A stretch of DNA of 64,000 nt from Alistipes sp. (GCA_017623115.1 JAGAPT010000017.1:62001-126000); one strand, 5' to 3'. Positions 26,802 to 36,062 are shown, counted from the stretch's first letter. The notes: a model not told the origin generated them from the letters alone. Numbers and translations are program-made.

Positions 26802-26833
26802 CAAAGATAGTGAAAGCCGAGCGCACTGCCAAA
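26802..26833 (-). promoter_or_regulatory. dnaG promoter, canonical Bacteroidota type
   Basis: On the minus strand, TTTG (26833-26830), 20 bases, TATCTTTG (26809-26802). The box ends 7 bases before the ATG, so the mRNA is almost leaderless. Confidence 0.75.
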
Positions 26834-26838
26834 AATTT

Positions 26839-26884
26839 GGCCAAAAAACAAACGAGGGCCTCCTGCATTGCAAGAAACCCTCGT
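26839..26884 (-). terminator. terminator of the pectinase operon
   Basis: ACGAGGG/CCCTCGT stem (26852-26858 with 26878-26884), followed on the minus strand by TTTGTTTTTTGG. It lies 20 bases after the GH105 stop and overlaps the region upstream of the dnaG promoter. Confidence 0.75.
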
Positions 26885-26903
26885 CAATCATCATGCACCA
26901 CAG

Positions 26904-28121
26904 CTATTTCGCCCGCTCATACTCCATCGACGCCCAAATAAAGGGGCCCGTGGCCTTCGGGTCGTTGTCACGCACCGGCTCCGAAAGGTAGTAGGCATAG
27001 GTGCCATCCCGACGAGTGCCCTCCGTATCGAGCCCCGCCACGGCACAGCACGAGGTAATCGAAATCGTGCCATCCTCATTTTCCTTCACAAAACGATCGA
27101 CAAACTGACGATAGCGTTTCATACCCTCCTCGCGGTACTCGGCCGGCAGATACCCCAGACGAGCCCCTTTCAACATGGCGTAGACAAACATAATCGAGCC
27201 AGTCGACTCCTCATAATTTCCTTCACGCTCGGGGCTATCAAGCACCTGATACCACATTCCACTCTCGGGATTCGCATAACGCGGCAAGGTCTTCATCAAG
27301 TGATGCAGAATCTCCACCATCGGCTGGGCAGCCGGCAGCTCACCGATATACTGCAGGGTCTCGACGAGTGCCATGGCATACCATCCCACAGCACGCCCCC
27401 ACGCATGTTGCGACTGACCGGTCTCCTTGTCACACCAAAATTGCGCCCGCACATCGTCATAAGCATGACGGAAGAGCCCCGTCGCGGGGTCATAGGTATG
27501 TTTGGCCGCGGCCACAAACTGATTGACAATATCGGCTACGCACAGCGCGCCCTGCACCGAATCCTGCGGCATGATGTTGCGCATCACATACTCGGCATAG
27601 AACGGTTCGCCCATGTAGATACCATCGAGCCACATCTGTTGCGGATAACGCTTCTTATGCCAGAAGCCGCCATCAGCGATGCGTGGTTGGTGCTGCAACT
27701 GCAGGAAGAGCGTATCCATCACCTGGCGATAACGCTCCTCGCCCGTGCGTTCATAGAGTTCAAAGAGCGGACGTCCCGGGCAGATGTGGTCGATATTATA
27801 CTTCTCGCGAGCATAGCTCCACACCGAGCCGTCGGGTTGCACAATCGTATCGTAGTAACGCTCGGCATAGGCATCAAAATCGGGGCGATCATACATCTTG
27901 GCCGCCTCCATCATCGCCAGCAGTTCCAGGCCCGTCGTATAGTTCCAACGCACCACTCCCGGGGGCATAAAATCAATCAAAGCAGGGGTCGGGTTGCGCA
28001 CGATTTCGCTCTCGACCATACGAACCGCCAACGGCTTATCGCCATCAATAAGCGGATGTTTCGGGGTACAGCAAGCCACCAACAGTGCACCTGCCAACAA
28101 TACCAAAAGTGTTTTTTTCAT
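26904..28121 (-). CDS. GH105 unsaturated rhamnogalacturonyl/uronyl hydrolase, lipoprotein
   Basis: 405 residues from ATG 28121 (a GTG at 28130 is possible). The signal is MKKTLLVLLAGALLVACC. The (alpha/alpha)6-barrel family marks include GRPLFELYERTGEERY, QMWLDGIYMGEPFYAEY with the putative catalytic Asp, and HAWGRAVGWYAMALVETL. GH105 removes the 4,5-unsaturated uronate that lyases leave at the non-reducing end. It is the last gene of the six-gene pectinase operon, where it would process PL1 products. The paralog at 60378 sits in a different operon. Confidence 0.93.
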   Translation of the reverse strand: MKKTLLVLLAGALLVACCTPKHPLIDGDKPLAVRMVESEIVRNPTPALIDFMPPGVVRWNYTTGLELLAMMEAAKMYDRPDFDAYAERYYDTIVQPDGSVWSYAREKYNIDHICPGRPLFELYERTGEERYRQVMDTLFLQLQHQPRIADGGFWHKKRYPQQMWLDGIYMGEPFYAEYVMRNIMPQDSVQGALCVADIVNQFVAAAKHTYDPATGLFRHAYDDVRAQFWCDKETGQSQHAWGRAVGWYAMALVETLQYIGELPAAQPMVEILHHLMKTLPRYANPESGMWYQVLDSPEREGNYEESTGSIMFVYAMLKGARLGYLPAEYREEGMKRYRQFVDRFVKENEDGTISITSCCAVAGLDTEGTRRDGTYAYYLSEPVRDNDPKATGPFIWASMEYERAK

Positions 28122-28133
28122 CGTTTTCACTGC

Positions 28134-29768
28134 TTAAAAACTGCGTACATGGAATTTTTCGATATAGGCATCCGCCTCTTCACGCGAGAGTTGTTTCGAC
28201 CACTTCACGCGTTTTCGAGGCGCAGCGCCCTCACCTTTTGAGCCACACTCGCCATAGAACACGGTCTGCTCGGCATGGGGTTTACCCCAGTTATGCCACC
28301 CCTCGGGAAGGATATGGCTACCCAATTCACAGTCGATAAAGACGGTCTGCGCATAGTCACGCCACGGACGCCCCAAATAGCACTTCGTAACCCCTTCATC
28401 GGCCGTCAGGCGACATCTCACAAAGGCAAAGCCGCACGTAAGGCCGGGCGGTGTCGAGGCTGCCGTCACATAGGAGTCGCTCTTCGAGTGGATGTGGCAG
28501 TCGACAAAGAGTGCCGACGAGGCTCCAAAGATGAAGTCGGTCGTTCCCTCGATGTAACACTTCTCGAAATAGACCCATGTGGTTTCGGTTTGAGGCTTCT
28601 CCTTATTGCCTGCGCCATGTACATAGAGCGTATCCTGATAACCGAGGAAACGGCAATTTTTGAAACGGATGTTGTTCGACAACGTCTGCACAGCCACCGC
28701 CTGCCCGACGGACCCTGCCGTATTCTCGAAGGTGATGTTCTCCACCTGCCAACCGCTAGCTCCAAAGTAGATGGTCGAGGAGCCTGACGTGCCGAGGTTG
28801 TGTCCCAAGGCACCCTTTTTCGAGGCGTAATCGCCCCACGAAACAACGGCCTTGCCCACGCCATAGAGGCGCACATTGCGCTTGGTCCACGGAATCGAGA
28901 TCTTCTCCCGATAGAGTCCCTCCGAGAGGCGGATCTTGGCAACCGAGGGGTTGAAATCGGGCACCGCAGCAATTGCCTCGGTGAGGGTAAAGAAGTCGCC
29001 CGTACCATCCTTAGCCACCACGAAATCGGCCACTTCGAGGTGCTCGGCAAGCGGCCAAGCGATACGTTTGAGCTCCGACACTACCATGCGGGCAACGGCA
29101 TGTGCTCCACGCACATTCAGATGCGTATTATCCTCACGACCATCGGGATAGAGGGGTGAAGTACCCGCCTTGACCCACACGAAATAATCGCGTGAGGGGA
29201 TATCTCCCAACTCCTTGAGCCACTGCTCGGTGAGTTGCTCCATCTCAAGCAACGGCACCTGCTCCTCCTCCGCCACACGACGGGTTACATCGGGATAAAC
29301 GCCATGCGTTTTTTTCAGCACCCCCTCCTCGGTAAAGTGACGACGGGCAATCGGAGTCAGCAAGATAGGAATACCCCCCTTTTCGCGCGTCTCACGCACA
29401 TAGCGACGCAGATTCTCGGCAAAAACCTCGGGCACGGAACCCACCTTCGGGCGGTCAATCTTCTCGTCGTTGTGTCCAAACTGGATGAAGACATAATCGC
29501 CCGCCTGCATGCCGTTGTAAATCGGCTCCCAGCGTCCCTCCTCCCGGAACGACTTGGTCGAACGACCATTCAGCGCATGGTTCTCCACCACCACCGCCTC
29601 ATCGAAGAAGGCGCGGAAGAGCTGCCCCCATCCACGTTCGGGATTCTCCTTATCGAGCTGTTTATTGGCACAGGTCGAGTCGCCAATCAGGTAGACATGT
29701 GTCGGGCGTTCGGCAGCCGTAACCGCCATACACCCCAGCAACGCCACCAACAAGAGGATTCGTTTCAT
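28134..29768 (-). CDS. bifunctional pectin acetylesterase (CE12) - pectin methylesterase (CE8)
   Basis: 544 residues with signal peptide MKRILLLVALLGCMAVTAAE. Residues about 22-245 are an SGNH esterase of CE12 type: IGDSTCANK (Ser), GRSTKSF, FIQFGHNDE and DNTHLN (Asp/His). Residues about 250-544 are a CE8 beta-helix with FLGYQDTLY, TTDFIFGASSA and LGRPWRDYAQ. The two halves would remove acetyl and methyl groups from the same pectin chain ahead of PL1 and GH28. It lies 3 bases from both PL1 and GH105. Both active sites look complete. Confidence 0.95.
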   Translation of the reverse strand: MKRILLLVALLGCMAVTAAERPTHVYLIGDSTCANKQLDKENPERGWGQLFRAFFDEAVVVENHALNGRSTKSFREEGRWEPIYNGMQAGDYVFIQFGHNDEKIDRPKVGSVPEVFAENLRRYVRETREKGGIPILLTPIARRHFTEEGVLKKTHGVYPDVTRRVAEEEQVPLLEMEQLTEQWLKELGDIPSRDYFVWVKAGTSPLYPDGREDNTHLNVRGAHAVARMVVSELKRIAWPLAEHLEVADFVVAKDGTGDFFTLTEAIAAVPDFNPSVAKIRLSEGLYREKISIPWTKRNVRLYGVGKAVVSWGDYASKKGALGHNLGTSGSSTIYFGASGWQVENITFENTAGSVGQAVAVQTLSNNIRFKNCRFLGYQDTLYVHGAGNKEKPQTETTWVYFEKCYIEGTTDFIFGASSALFVDCHIHSKSDSYVTAASTPPGLTCGFAFVRCRLTADEGVTKCYLGRPWRDYAQTVFIDCELGSHILPEGWHNWGKPHAEQTVFYGECGSKGEGAAPRKRVKWSKQLSREEADAYIEKFHVRSF

Positions 29769-29771
29769 CGT

Positions 29772-31634
29772 CTATTCGAGTTTTTTGTAAGTTCCGCCTG
29801 CGGTCTGTCCTGCGGTGATATCCTTCACCAAATAGTGCAGGTAGATTTCAAAGTTGGTATAGAGCCCCTGCGGATCGAGCGTCTTGGCCGTAGCATCGGC
29901 CTTCGTCTTATCCAGGCCGAGCAACGCCTCGTAGTAATCGGGGATATGGTCGCCATCGCTATCTTTCGTGGCACGCTCAATCTCCTCGGAGGAGGCCGTC
30001 AAGGTCGGCCAGCCACCTGCATCGTTCTGTGAATCAATCAAACCATTCTTCGATCCGTTGCTACCGCTCATGCAGGTTGCCTTGCCGTTGCGAGCATCAT
30101 CCATATAGCGTTTATCGACCGCATCACGCTTCAACGATGCACCGGCATAATCCAGCGCACGGGCATAGGCATCGGCAGCCGTATGGGTCGTAGTGTAGCA
30201 GAGCGTAGCATCGTCCTTCTTGATCGGTAGCGGAGCCGAGAGTTTGGCACCCGACACATCGCCGGCTGCATGCTTCGTGGCATCGCCTTGATCGTGCCAA
30301 TAGATACCCTGCCAGTTGTCGCTGTTCAACGCCGTGGCATAGCTGCCTGCATGGTAGTTATCCTCCAAATACAAACGCGGGTATTTGTACTGCGTACTGC
30401 CCGAAGAGTAGTAGCCGTTGGCATCGAGGAAGTATTTGCGCGGCTGCGAAGCCGGTCCGGGCTTGTAGTAGTTTCCTACCATGTTTATGTGAAGATCCTC
30501 GCCACCATACGATGAGTTATCGCCCCAGTTGTAAACCACATTGTTGCGGTAATCAACATTGCCACGATGGGTCGAAAGCTGATTGCCATAAACCTGCGGG
30601 TGGCAGAAACGAGGATTACGGCTGTTGTTGTGGATTAGCAGATTATGGTGGAATGAAGCATTCTTACCACCCCAGATACCACCATAGCCGTGACTCTTCT
30701 TTGAGTGCTTCGAGTTGCAAAGGCCCTCACCGATCGTGCACCACTGCATCGTGAAGTTCTTGTTGGCATAGAACGAAGCCACCTCGTCGATTGACCATGA
30801 ATAGCTATTATGGTCAAGGATGATATCCTGATAGTAGCGACCCCACGAGGCATCCGAGCCATCCGAGACAAACGAACTTTCATCACCCATGCGGAAACGG
30901 ACAAAGCGAATGATCAGGTTGCTGGCTTTAATCTGAACCGTACCACCCTTGATGCAGATGCCATCACCCGGAGCGGTCTGGCCGGCAATGGTTAGATCGC
31001 CATAACCGATCTCCAAATCGCTTTTGAGCGTAATCGTACCTGCAACATCGAATACAATGATACGTTTACCCGATGTGTTGATCGCTGCACGCAACGAGCC
31101 CGTACCCGAATCGTTCAGGTTCGTCACATGAATCACCTTACCTCCGCGACCGCCCGTGGTGTACATACCGCCACCCTCGGCTCCCGGGAAGGCACGAATC
31201 ACGCCATCCTGCTCATGCTCGGGAAGTCCCAAATCTGTGGTCGGTGTCGGATCCTGAGGTTCTTCGGGCTCCTCACTCGGTTCGTAGGTCACAGCGACAA
31301 ACTCCGACCAATCCGAATCTTGATACGCACTACCCTTCTCGGCCTGAGCCTTGACACGAAATTGATAGGATTTATGTGCATCGAGTTTGGTCGAAAAGGA
31401 GTTGACGGCCAGCGATCCGCTACCCTTTGACATCTCCTCACACGTCAATTCATAAAAGTACGCTTTAGCAGACGGCACGGGTGGCCAATTAAATTGTGCC
31501 ACTGCGCCATTCAACGTCACAGCAGGTTTCGGAGTTGCCAACTTCTCGGGCGTAAAATCATCGCCGCCACTACCGCCACACGCCGTCAGCAGCAGTGCCA
31601 CAGCACCGGCTATTCCATATAAAATGCGATTCAT
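29772..31634 (-). CDS. pectate lyase (PL1), lipoprotein with fibronectin-III-like domain
   Basis: 620 residues; lipoprotein signal MNRILYGIAGAVALLLTAC. Residues about 35-120 form a fibronectin type III-like domain, then a Glu/Pro linker. The PL1 beta-helix begins with AFPGAEGGGMYTTGGRGG and continues with RIIVFDVAGTI, LTIAGQTAPG and IIRFVRFRMGD. It cleaves polygalacturonate by beta-elimination, producing unsaturated ends for GH105. The DGDHIPDYYEALLGLD segment near the C-terminus resembles a calcium-binding thrombospondin-type repeat. Fourth gene of the operon. Confidence 0.92.
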   Translation of the reverse strand: MNRILYGIAGAVALLLTACGGSGGDDFTPEKLATPKPAVTLNGAVAQFNWPPVPSAKAYFYELTCEEMSKGSGSLAVNSFSTKLDAHKSYQFRVKAQAEKGSAYQDSDWSEFVAVTYEPSEEPEEPQDPTPTTDLGLPEHEQDGVIRAFPGAEGGGMYTTGGRGGKVIHVTNLNDSGTGSLRAAINTSGKRIIVFDVAGTITLKSDLEIGYGDLTIAGQTAPGDGICIKGGTVQIKASNLIIRFVRFRMGDESSFVSDGSDASWGRYYQDIILDHNSYSWSIDEVASFYANKNFTMQWCTIGEGLCNSKHSKKSHGYGGIWGGKNASFHHNLLIHNNSRNPRFCHPQVYGNQLSTHRGNVDYRNNVVYNWGDNSSYGGEDLHINMVGNYYKPGPASQPRKYFLDANGYYSSGSTQYKYPRLYLEDNYHAGSYATALNSDNWQGIYWHDQGDATKHAAGDVSGAKLSAPLPIKKDDATLCYTTTHTAADAYARALDYAGASLKRDAVDKRYMDDARNGKATCMSGSNGSKNGLIDSQNDAGGWPTLTASSEEIERATKDSDGDHIPDYYEALLGLDKTKADATAKTLDPQGLYTNFEIYLHYLVKDITAGQTAGGTYKKLE

Positions 31635-31646
31635 GAGCGGATGTTG

Positions 31647-33314
31647 TTAGTTGATTTTTACCTTATCAGCCGCCTTGGGCGAGAGCGAGCTGTTCTCGGC
31701 CGAAATCTGCGGTGAGCAAATCCAAATATGCTCGTTGCGGCTACCCGTTACGGTCAGTGCCGTGGTCATCGTCTCGGGGCAGATGAAGTTCTCGGTCTTG
31801 ACCTGCTTGGCATTGTTAATCGCCAAAGCGGGACCCTCCGCAGGTACAATCGTTACGTTCTTCAGTTCGACATTCGTCGACTCGTTAATCTGTGCACCGG
31901 TGGTCGTATAGAACTGTGCATCCGCCACACGCACATGCTCGACATTCATCTCCGGAAGGCCGTTGAACAACATGGCTCGGCGAGCACCATGGCAACGCAC
32001 GTTCTTGATATCGATGTTGCGGAAGGCCGGGGTCGTCTCATCCACAGGTTTGAACGGCATATCGGTCACCTCACCCTCGTCGCCATCGGCCAACGCCTCC
32101 GAGGCCGACTTGCCACCATAGAAGAGGTCGAAGAGCAGGCCATCGGTCAGGATGTTGTTCATCGTGATATTCTCGATGAAGATATTCTCCACCACGCCAC
32201 CACGGCCTCGGGTCGACTTAAAGCGCAGGCCGACATCTGTGCCCGAGAAGGTCAGGTCACGCACGCAGACATTCTTCACGCCACCCGACATCTCGCTACC
32301 GACCACAAAGCCACCATGACCATGGAAGACGATGCAATTCTGCACAATCACATTCTCACACGGGATACCACGCTTGCGACCATCCTCGTTCTTACCGCTC
32401 TTGATGCAGATAGCATCATCACCGGCATCAATCGACGAGTTGATGAAGAGCACATTCTTACACGACTCGATATCCACGCCATCGCCATTCTGGGCATACG
32501 ACGGACAACGCACCGTGATGCCGTCAATCGTCAGATTCGTACAGATTGCCGGGTGAATCGTCCAGCAGGGCGAGTTCTGGAAAGTAACCCCCTCCAAGAG
32601 CACATTCTCGCAGTTGTGGATGGCTACCATCACCGGACGCAGGAAGTCACGAATCGGCTCGAAATCCTCCTTCGAACGCATGTTTTCATTCACATTCTGG
32701 TCCGTAGCACCCATCTGACCACGATAGTAGCTCTCCGTGGGATACCAGTTCGTGCCATCGACAATACCACCGCTTGCTACGAGTTTCTTCCAGGCCGATT
32801 CGAGCACCTTGCCCTTCTTGACCATGCGCCAGGCATCACCACCACCATCGATGACACCACCACCCGTGATGGCGACATTCTTCACGCCACGCGCCGAAAT
32901 GGGCGACTGCAGACGCCACGTATTCAATCCCTCGAAGATAATCTCGGTCAGCTCATAGAGCGAGCGGTCGCTGCTAAAGAGAATCATGGCATGGTTCGAG
33001 AGGTTCAACTCGATATTATCCTTCATCACGATGGGACCCGTGAGCCAAATACCATCGGGCACATGCACCGTACCACCTCCCTGCGAAGCCAGGTGGTCGA
33101 TAGCCTCGGCAAAGGCCTCCGTGCAGAGGGTCAAGCCATCACCTACGCCACCGAAGTCGGCCACACTCACCGTGCGGTCGGGAATCGCAGGACGTACCAC
33201 CTCCGGCATCTCGAACGGCAGGTCGGCATAGGGGTTGCAGGTTTGTTCATTGGGGCAGCAGCAGGCCGTCAGAGCCGCAGCCACCAGCAGCATCATGGAA
33301 TGTTTGATTTTCAT
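31647..33314 (-). CDS. GH28 polygalacturonase, lipoprotein
   Basis: 555 residues from ATG 33314, chosen because it starts the signal MKIKHSMMLLVAAALTACC; an ATG at 33335 is also possible, while the open frame to 33365 would overlap the gene before. GH28 signatures are intact: QNGDGVDIES, DAGDDAICIKSG and GHGGFVVGSEMSGG, then RFKSTRGRGG. It hydrolyses galacturonosyl linkages in homogalacturonan or rhamnogalacturonan, in exo or endo mode that cannot be told by eye. It lies 31 bases after the DUF4861 gene. Confidence 0.94.
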   Translation of the reverse strand: MKIKHSMMLLVAAALTACCCPNEQTCNPYADLPFEMPEVVRPAIPDRTVSVADFGGVGDGLTLCTEAFAEAIDHLASQGGGTVHVPDGIWLTGPIVMKDNIELNLSNHAMILFSSDRSLYELTEIIFEGLNTWRLQSPISARGVKNVAITGGGVIDGGGDAWRMVKKGKVLESAWKKLVASGGIVDGTNWYPTESYYRGQMGATDQNVNENMRSKEDFEPIRDFLRPVMVAIHNCENVLLEGVTFQNSPCWTIHPAICTNLTIDGITVRCPSYAQNGDGVDIESCKNVLFINSSIDAGDDAICIKSGKNEDGRKRGIPCENVIVQNCIVFHGHGGFVVGSEMSGGVKNVCVRDLTFSGTDVGLRFKSTRGRGGVVENIFIENITMNNILTDGLLFDLFYGGKSASEALADGDEGEVTDMPFKPVDETTPAFRNIDIKNVRCHGARRAMLFNGLPEMNVEHVRVADAQFYTTTGAQINESTNVELKNVTIVPAEGPALAINNAKQVKTENFICPETMTTALTVTGSRNEHIWICSPQISAENSSLSPKAADKVKIN

Positions 33315-33345
33315 AGGTATATAGTTTTTATTCATTTGTTTTCGC

Positions 33346-34518
33346 TTAACGGATACGCTCCACACGCACCTCTTTGGCCGCCTCGCGCACCGACTCCATC
33401 ACGCCCGACAACAGCTCGTCATCCGAGCGGTCGGCCAGCCACGAACTCTTGCGCCAGAACATATCAAAGACATAGTCAATCTCGCCCTTGGCATTGGGAG
33501 TTACCTGGAACAGATAGCTCAATTTATCATCTTGCTGTGAAAGCACCTGCACCCCCTCGGGCAATGCCACGGCCAAAGCCACGGTCTCCATCGGCCACTT
33601 ATTGTAGTCGTTCTCGGGATGGTCCGCACCAATCTGCGCCACGGCTCGTTGACCACGCAGCACGCGTGTATCGCGCATCTTCATGACGCCCGTCACAAAG
33701 GTCAGCCCCTCGAAGTCGCCCTCCAGGCGATTCTCGACCACCACATCACTATGACCCGCATAGATGATATAGCGCGAGGTCATGTTCAGTTCACGACCGC
33801 AATAACGCCACCCCTCGACACGCATCTCCATGATGGCACGCACGGGCCCTTTGGCCACAACACGCGCCTCACGTCGCTTAAAATCGGTGATATGAGGCAT
33901 CCCCTTCTCGGCATCCCAGCCCTTCAGCACGCCGACACCGATTGAGCCAAAGACACGCAGATTATCGTGTCCGAACCCTTCGGCCAGCTGTTCAGGGGTC
34001 GAGTACCACATCGAGCGACGAAGCTCGAGTTGCTCCTGTTTTTTGCCGTAGGTATCGATGGTCTGTTTCTTGTCGAAATAGACGCGATAGGCAGCTCGCT
34101 CGGATTCGATAGCCGGTCCGTGATGGTGCAGTTTGCGGTACATATCGTCCTTGAACGAGAAGAGGGTATCACGCTCCGAAAGCGTCTTATCCTCATTCTT
34201 CCACCACATTTGGGCATTGACGCGCGACACAGGTTGCACCTTCGAAGGTTGATCCGAGAAGGTCACCCGAAAGCATCGTTCTTTGCAAATATCCGCTACG
34301 AAAGCCGCCTCGCCCAACGCCTTATCCAGCTGTGCCGGAATCGACGTTCCATCGGCAACCACCTGTACGCTCTCGGCCCACGCCGGAACCTCATCAATCA
34401 CCACCGGACAATCCCGACGAAATCCGTCGACCGACACCCGATAGGTTGCTTTCCATGTTTTGGCCATCGCGCCTTGACTCAACAGCAGCGCAACTACAAG
34501 CCATACAATTCTTCTCAT
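33346..34518 (-). CDS. DUF4861 family secreted protein
   Basis: 390 residues with signal peptide MRRIVWLVVALLLSQGAMA. Family marks are LHHHGPAIESERAAYRVYFDKKQ (split over two lines of the domain), TIDTYGKKQ, DNLRVFGSIGVGVLKGWD and AKGPVRAIMEMRVEG. The function is unknown. The embedded position between an esterase (2 bases) and GH28 (31 bases) in a pectinase operon argues for a role on pectin, perhaps as an uncharacterised lyase, hydrolase or binding protein. It is more distant from the paralog at 22211 than a recent duplication would be. Confidence 0.8.
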   Translation of the reverse strand: MRRIVWLVVALLLSQGAMAKTWKATYRVSVDGFRRDCPVVIDEVPAWAESVQVVADGTSIPAQLDKALGEAAFVADICKERCFRVTFSDQPSKVQPVSRVNAQMWWKNEDKTLSERDTLFSFKDDMYRKLHHHGPAIESERAAYRVYFDKKQTIDTYGKKQEQLELRRSMWYSTPEQLAEGFGHDNLRVFGSIGVGVLKGWDAEKGMPHITDFKRREARVVAKGPVRAIMEMRVEGWRYCGRELNMTSRYIIYAGHSDVVVENRLEGDFEGLTFVTGVMKMRDTRVLRGQRAVAQIGADHPENDYNKWPMETVALAVALPEGVQVLSQQDDKLSYLFQVTPNAKGEIDYVFDMFWRKSSWLADRSDDELLSGVMESVREAAKEVRVERIR

Positions 34519-34520
34519 CT

Positions 34521-35894
34521 CTATTTCAGTTTATCAATTATCTCCTCCAACTCCTTGGCCGAACGAATAGCTCCCTCGGGCCACTCGCCACGGAAACTCT
34601 GCAACGCCTCCACCGGTTGCAGAACAACCTTTGCCTCATCGACCTGCGAGGCATCGAGCCCCAGATGTTCGGCAAAAAAGCGATAGACCGCGGCTCGTTT
34701 GTTCACGCCGTAGTCATGTTTTTCCTCGGGAAAATGGGCATTTTCGACCTTACGTTCCGCACCATAGAATCCCCAAATACGTTGCAGGTAGGGGTACTCC
34801 AGCCACGGATAGGTATGGGTCCAATCGCCTCCGTCGCTCACCACAAGCGTGGGGCGCGGAGCCATCACGGCCGCCAACAATTCGGGCATGGCACTGCCTC
34901 CTGCAGCCAACGCAACCGGTCGGCCGCTCTCACACGGACAACCACCATCAAAATGGGACACCAGATGAACTACCGGTGCCAAGACCGAGAAACGGCCATC
35001 GACCAAGGCCAGCAAGAGCGTATGCGTGGCACCACCCGAGCCGCCCGTAGCAGCCATGCGTTGCGGGTCTATATCGTTGCGGGTAGCCAACATCCAGTCG
35101 GTTACGACCTTCGACCAGAGGGTCTGAATCTGTTGGGCATAGGGTGCTTGATGTGTTTCGATACCTAACTGCTCCTCCGATTCGCCCCACGCCACGATAT
35201 CCATATCAACAGCCACTGCCCCCATACGGGCAAAAGTCGCCATGCGATATTGCTGGTCGGCACGATAGCGACCTTGTGGCCAATGGCCAGCCGGAGAGAT
35301 GATGAGTGGGCGTTTGCCCGAATCCTGCACAGGGGCGTAAATCGTTCCGCAGACATAGAGCCCCGGAAGGGTTTCGAGGGCATAGTTTTGGGTCGTATAG
35401 CCATCGTGGCGTATCGGCTTGGCGAGCACCACCTGCGGATGCGTCACCACCCCACGCAGAAAGGGTTCGAGGGCAAGTATTTGCAACGCCTCACGACGCA
35501 CCTGCTCGGCACGTTGCTCCCATGCGGTTTGGTTATCGTATTGCGCCGAGAGCCATGCCAAAAGTTTCACGCCATCGGCCGGTGTGCGACGATGGTATTC
35601 GTAGGGTTGAAGGGTGATTTTTTGTTCGCCACTCCACTTCAAATCGAGCGGACGGCAGATATTATCCAGCGTCTCCTGCAACGAGTAGGGACGCATGCGT
35701 GAATCGGCATAGGTCAATGTAACCGTGTCGGCCACAAAATTTTTGCAACGAATCGACACCTCAAAACGGTGCTCAACTTCCTGCAATACATCCGATAACA
35801 CACGCGTAAAAGGCGCAGGGCCCGGGACCTGCGCTACAAGCGGGCATGCACATACGAGGCACACCCCTACGAGCAATACACGAAGGCGATTCAA
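34521..35894 (-). CDS. alpha/beta-hydrolase esterase with STN-like N-terminal domain (CE19/acetyl-esterase type)
   Basis: 457 residues from TTG 35894; no ATG is available and a good promoter precedes it. After the signal peptide (MNRLRVLLVGVCLVCACPLVA), residues about 28-92 resemble an STN/secretin short domain (EHRFEVSI, LTYADSRMRPYSLQETLDNI). The catalytic domain has nucleophile elbow GGSGGA, Asp in VSDGGDW and His in EEKHDYG. Homologs are annotated as acetyl-xylan or pectin methylesterases; the Bacteroides CE19 pectin methylesterase BT1017 is one possible relative. First gene of the pectinase operon. Confidence 0.75.
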   Translation of the reverse strand: MNRLRVLLVGVCLVCACPLVAQVPGPAPFTRVLSDVLQEVEHRFEVSIRCKNFVADTVTLTYADSRMRPYSLQETLDNICRPLDLKWSGEQKITLQPYEYHRRTPADGVKLLAWLSAQYDNQTAWEQRAEQVRREALQILALEPFLRGVVTHPQVVLAKPIRHDGYTTQNYALETLPGLYVCGTIYAPVQDSGKRPLIISPAGHWPQGRYRADQQYRMATFARMGAVAVDMDIVAWGESEEQLGIETHQAPYAQQIQTLWSKVVTDWMLATRNDIDPQRMAATGGSGGATHTLLLALVDGRFSVLAPVVHLVSHFDGGCPCESGRPVALAAGGSAMPELLAAVMAPRPTLVVSDGGDWTHTYPWLEYPYLQRIWGFYGAERKVENAHFPEEKHDYGVNKRAAVYRFFAEHLGLDASQVDEAKVVLQPVEALQSFRGEWPEGAIRSAKELEEIIDKLK

Positions 35895-35920
35895 CGTCGG
35901 GTTAATGTATGGTTGGTGAA

Positions 35921-35928
35921 CAAAGATA
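35921..35928 (-). promoter_or_regulatory. promoter -7 box of the pectinase operon
   Basis: TATCTTTG on the minus strand matches TAnnTTTG and lies 26 bases before the TTG start of the esterase. The -33 region is AT-rich without a clear TTTG. Confidence 0.6.
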
Positions 35929-35984
35929 CAATTAATCTCGTTAATTTGAAATTTTCCTCTTTTTTTTCTGTATTTTCACCACTC

Positions 35985-36029
35985 GACCTAACAAAACAGA
36001 GGTTGCAGGGCTTCACGCCCTACAACCTC
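35985..36029 (-). terminator. terminator of the SusCD/S9 peptidase operon
   Basis: A 13-bp stem with one mismatch (35999-36011 with 36017-36029), loop TTCAC, followed on the minus strand by TGTTTTGTTAG. It lies 34 bases after the S9 peptidase stop. Confidence 0.8.
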
Positions 36030-36062
36030 CTGCAGCTGCATGTTTTGAACTTTTTATTTGGG

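Noticed and set aside
26795..26887. N-terminal extension of dnaG
   Set aside because: The promoter boxes lie inside it, and the residues do not resemble primase; the family start is at 26794.
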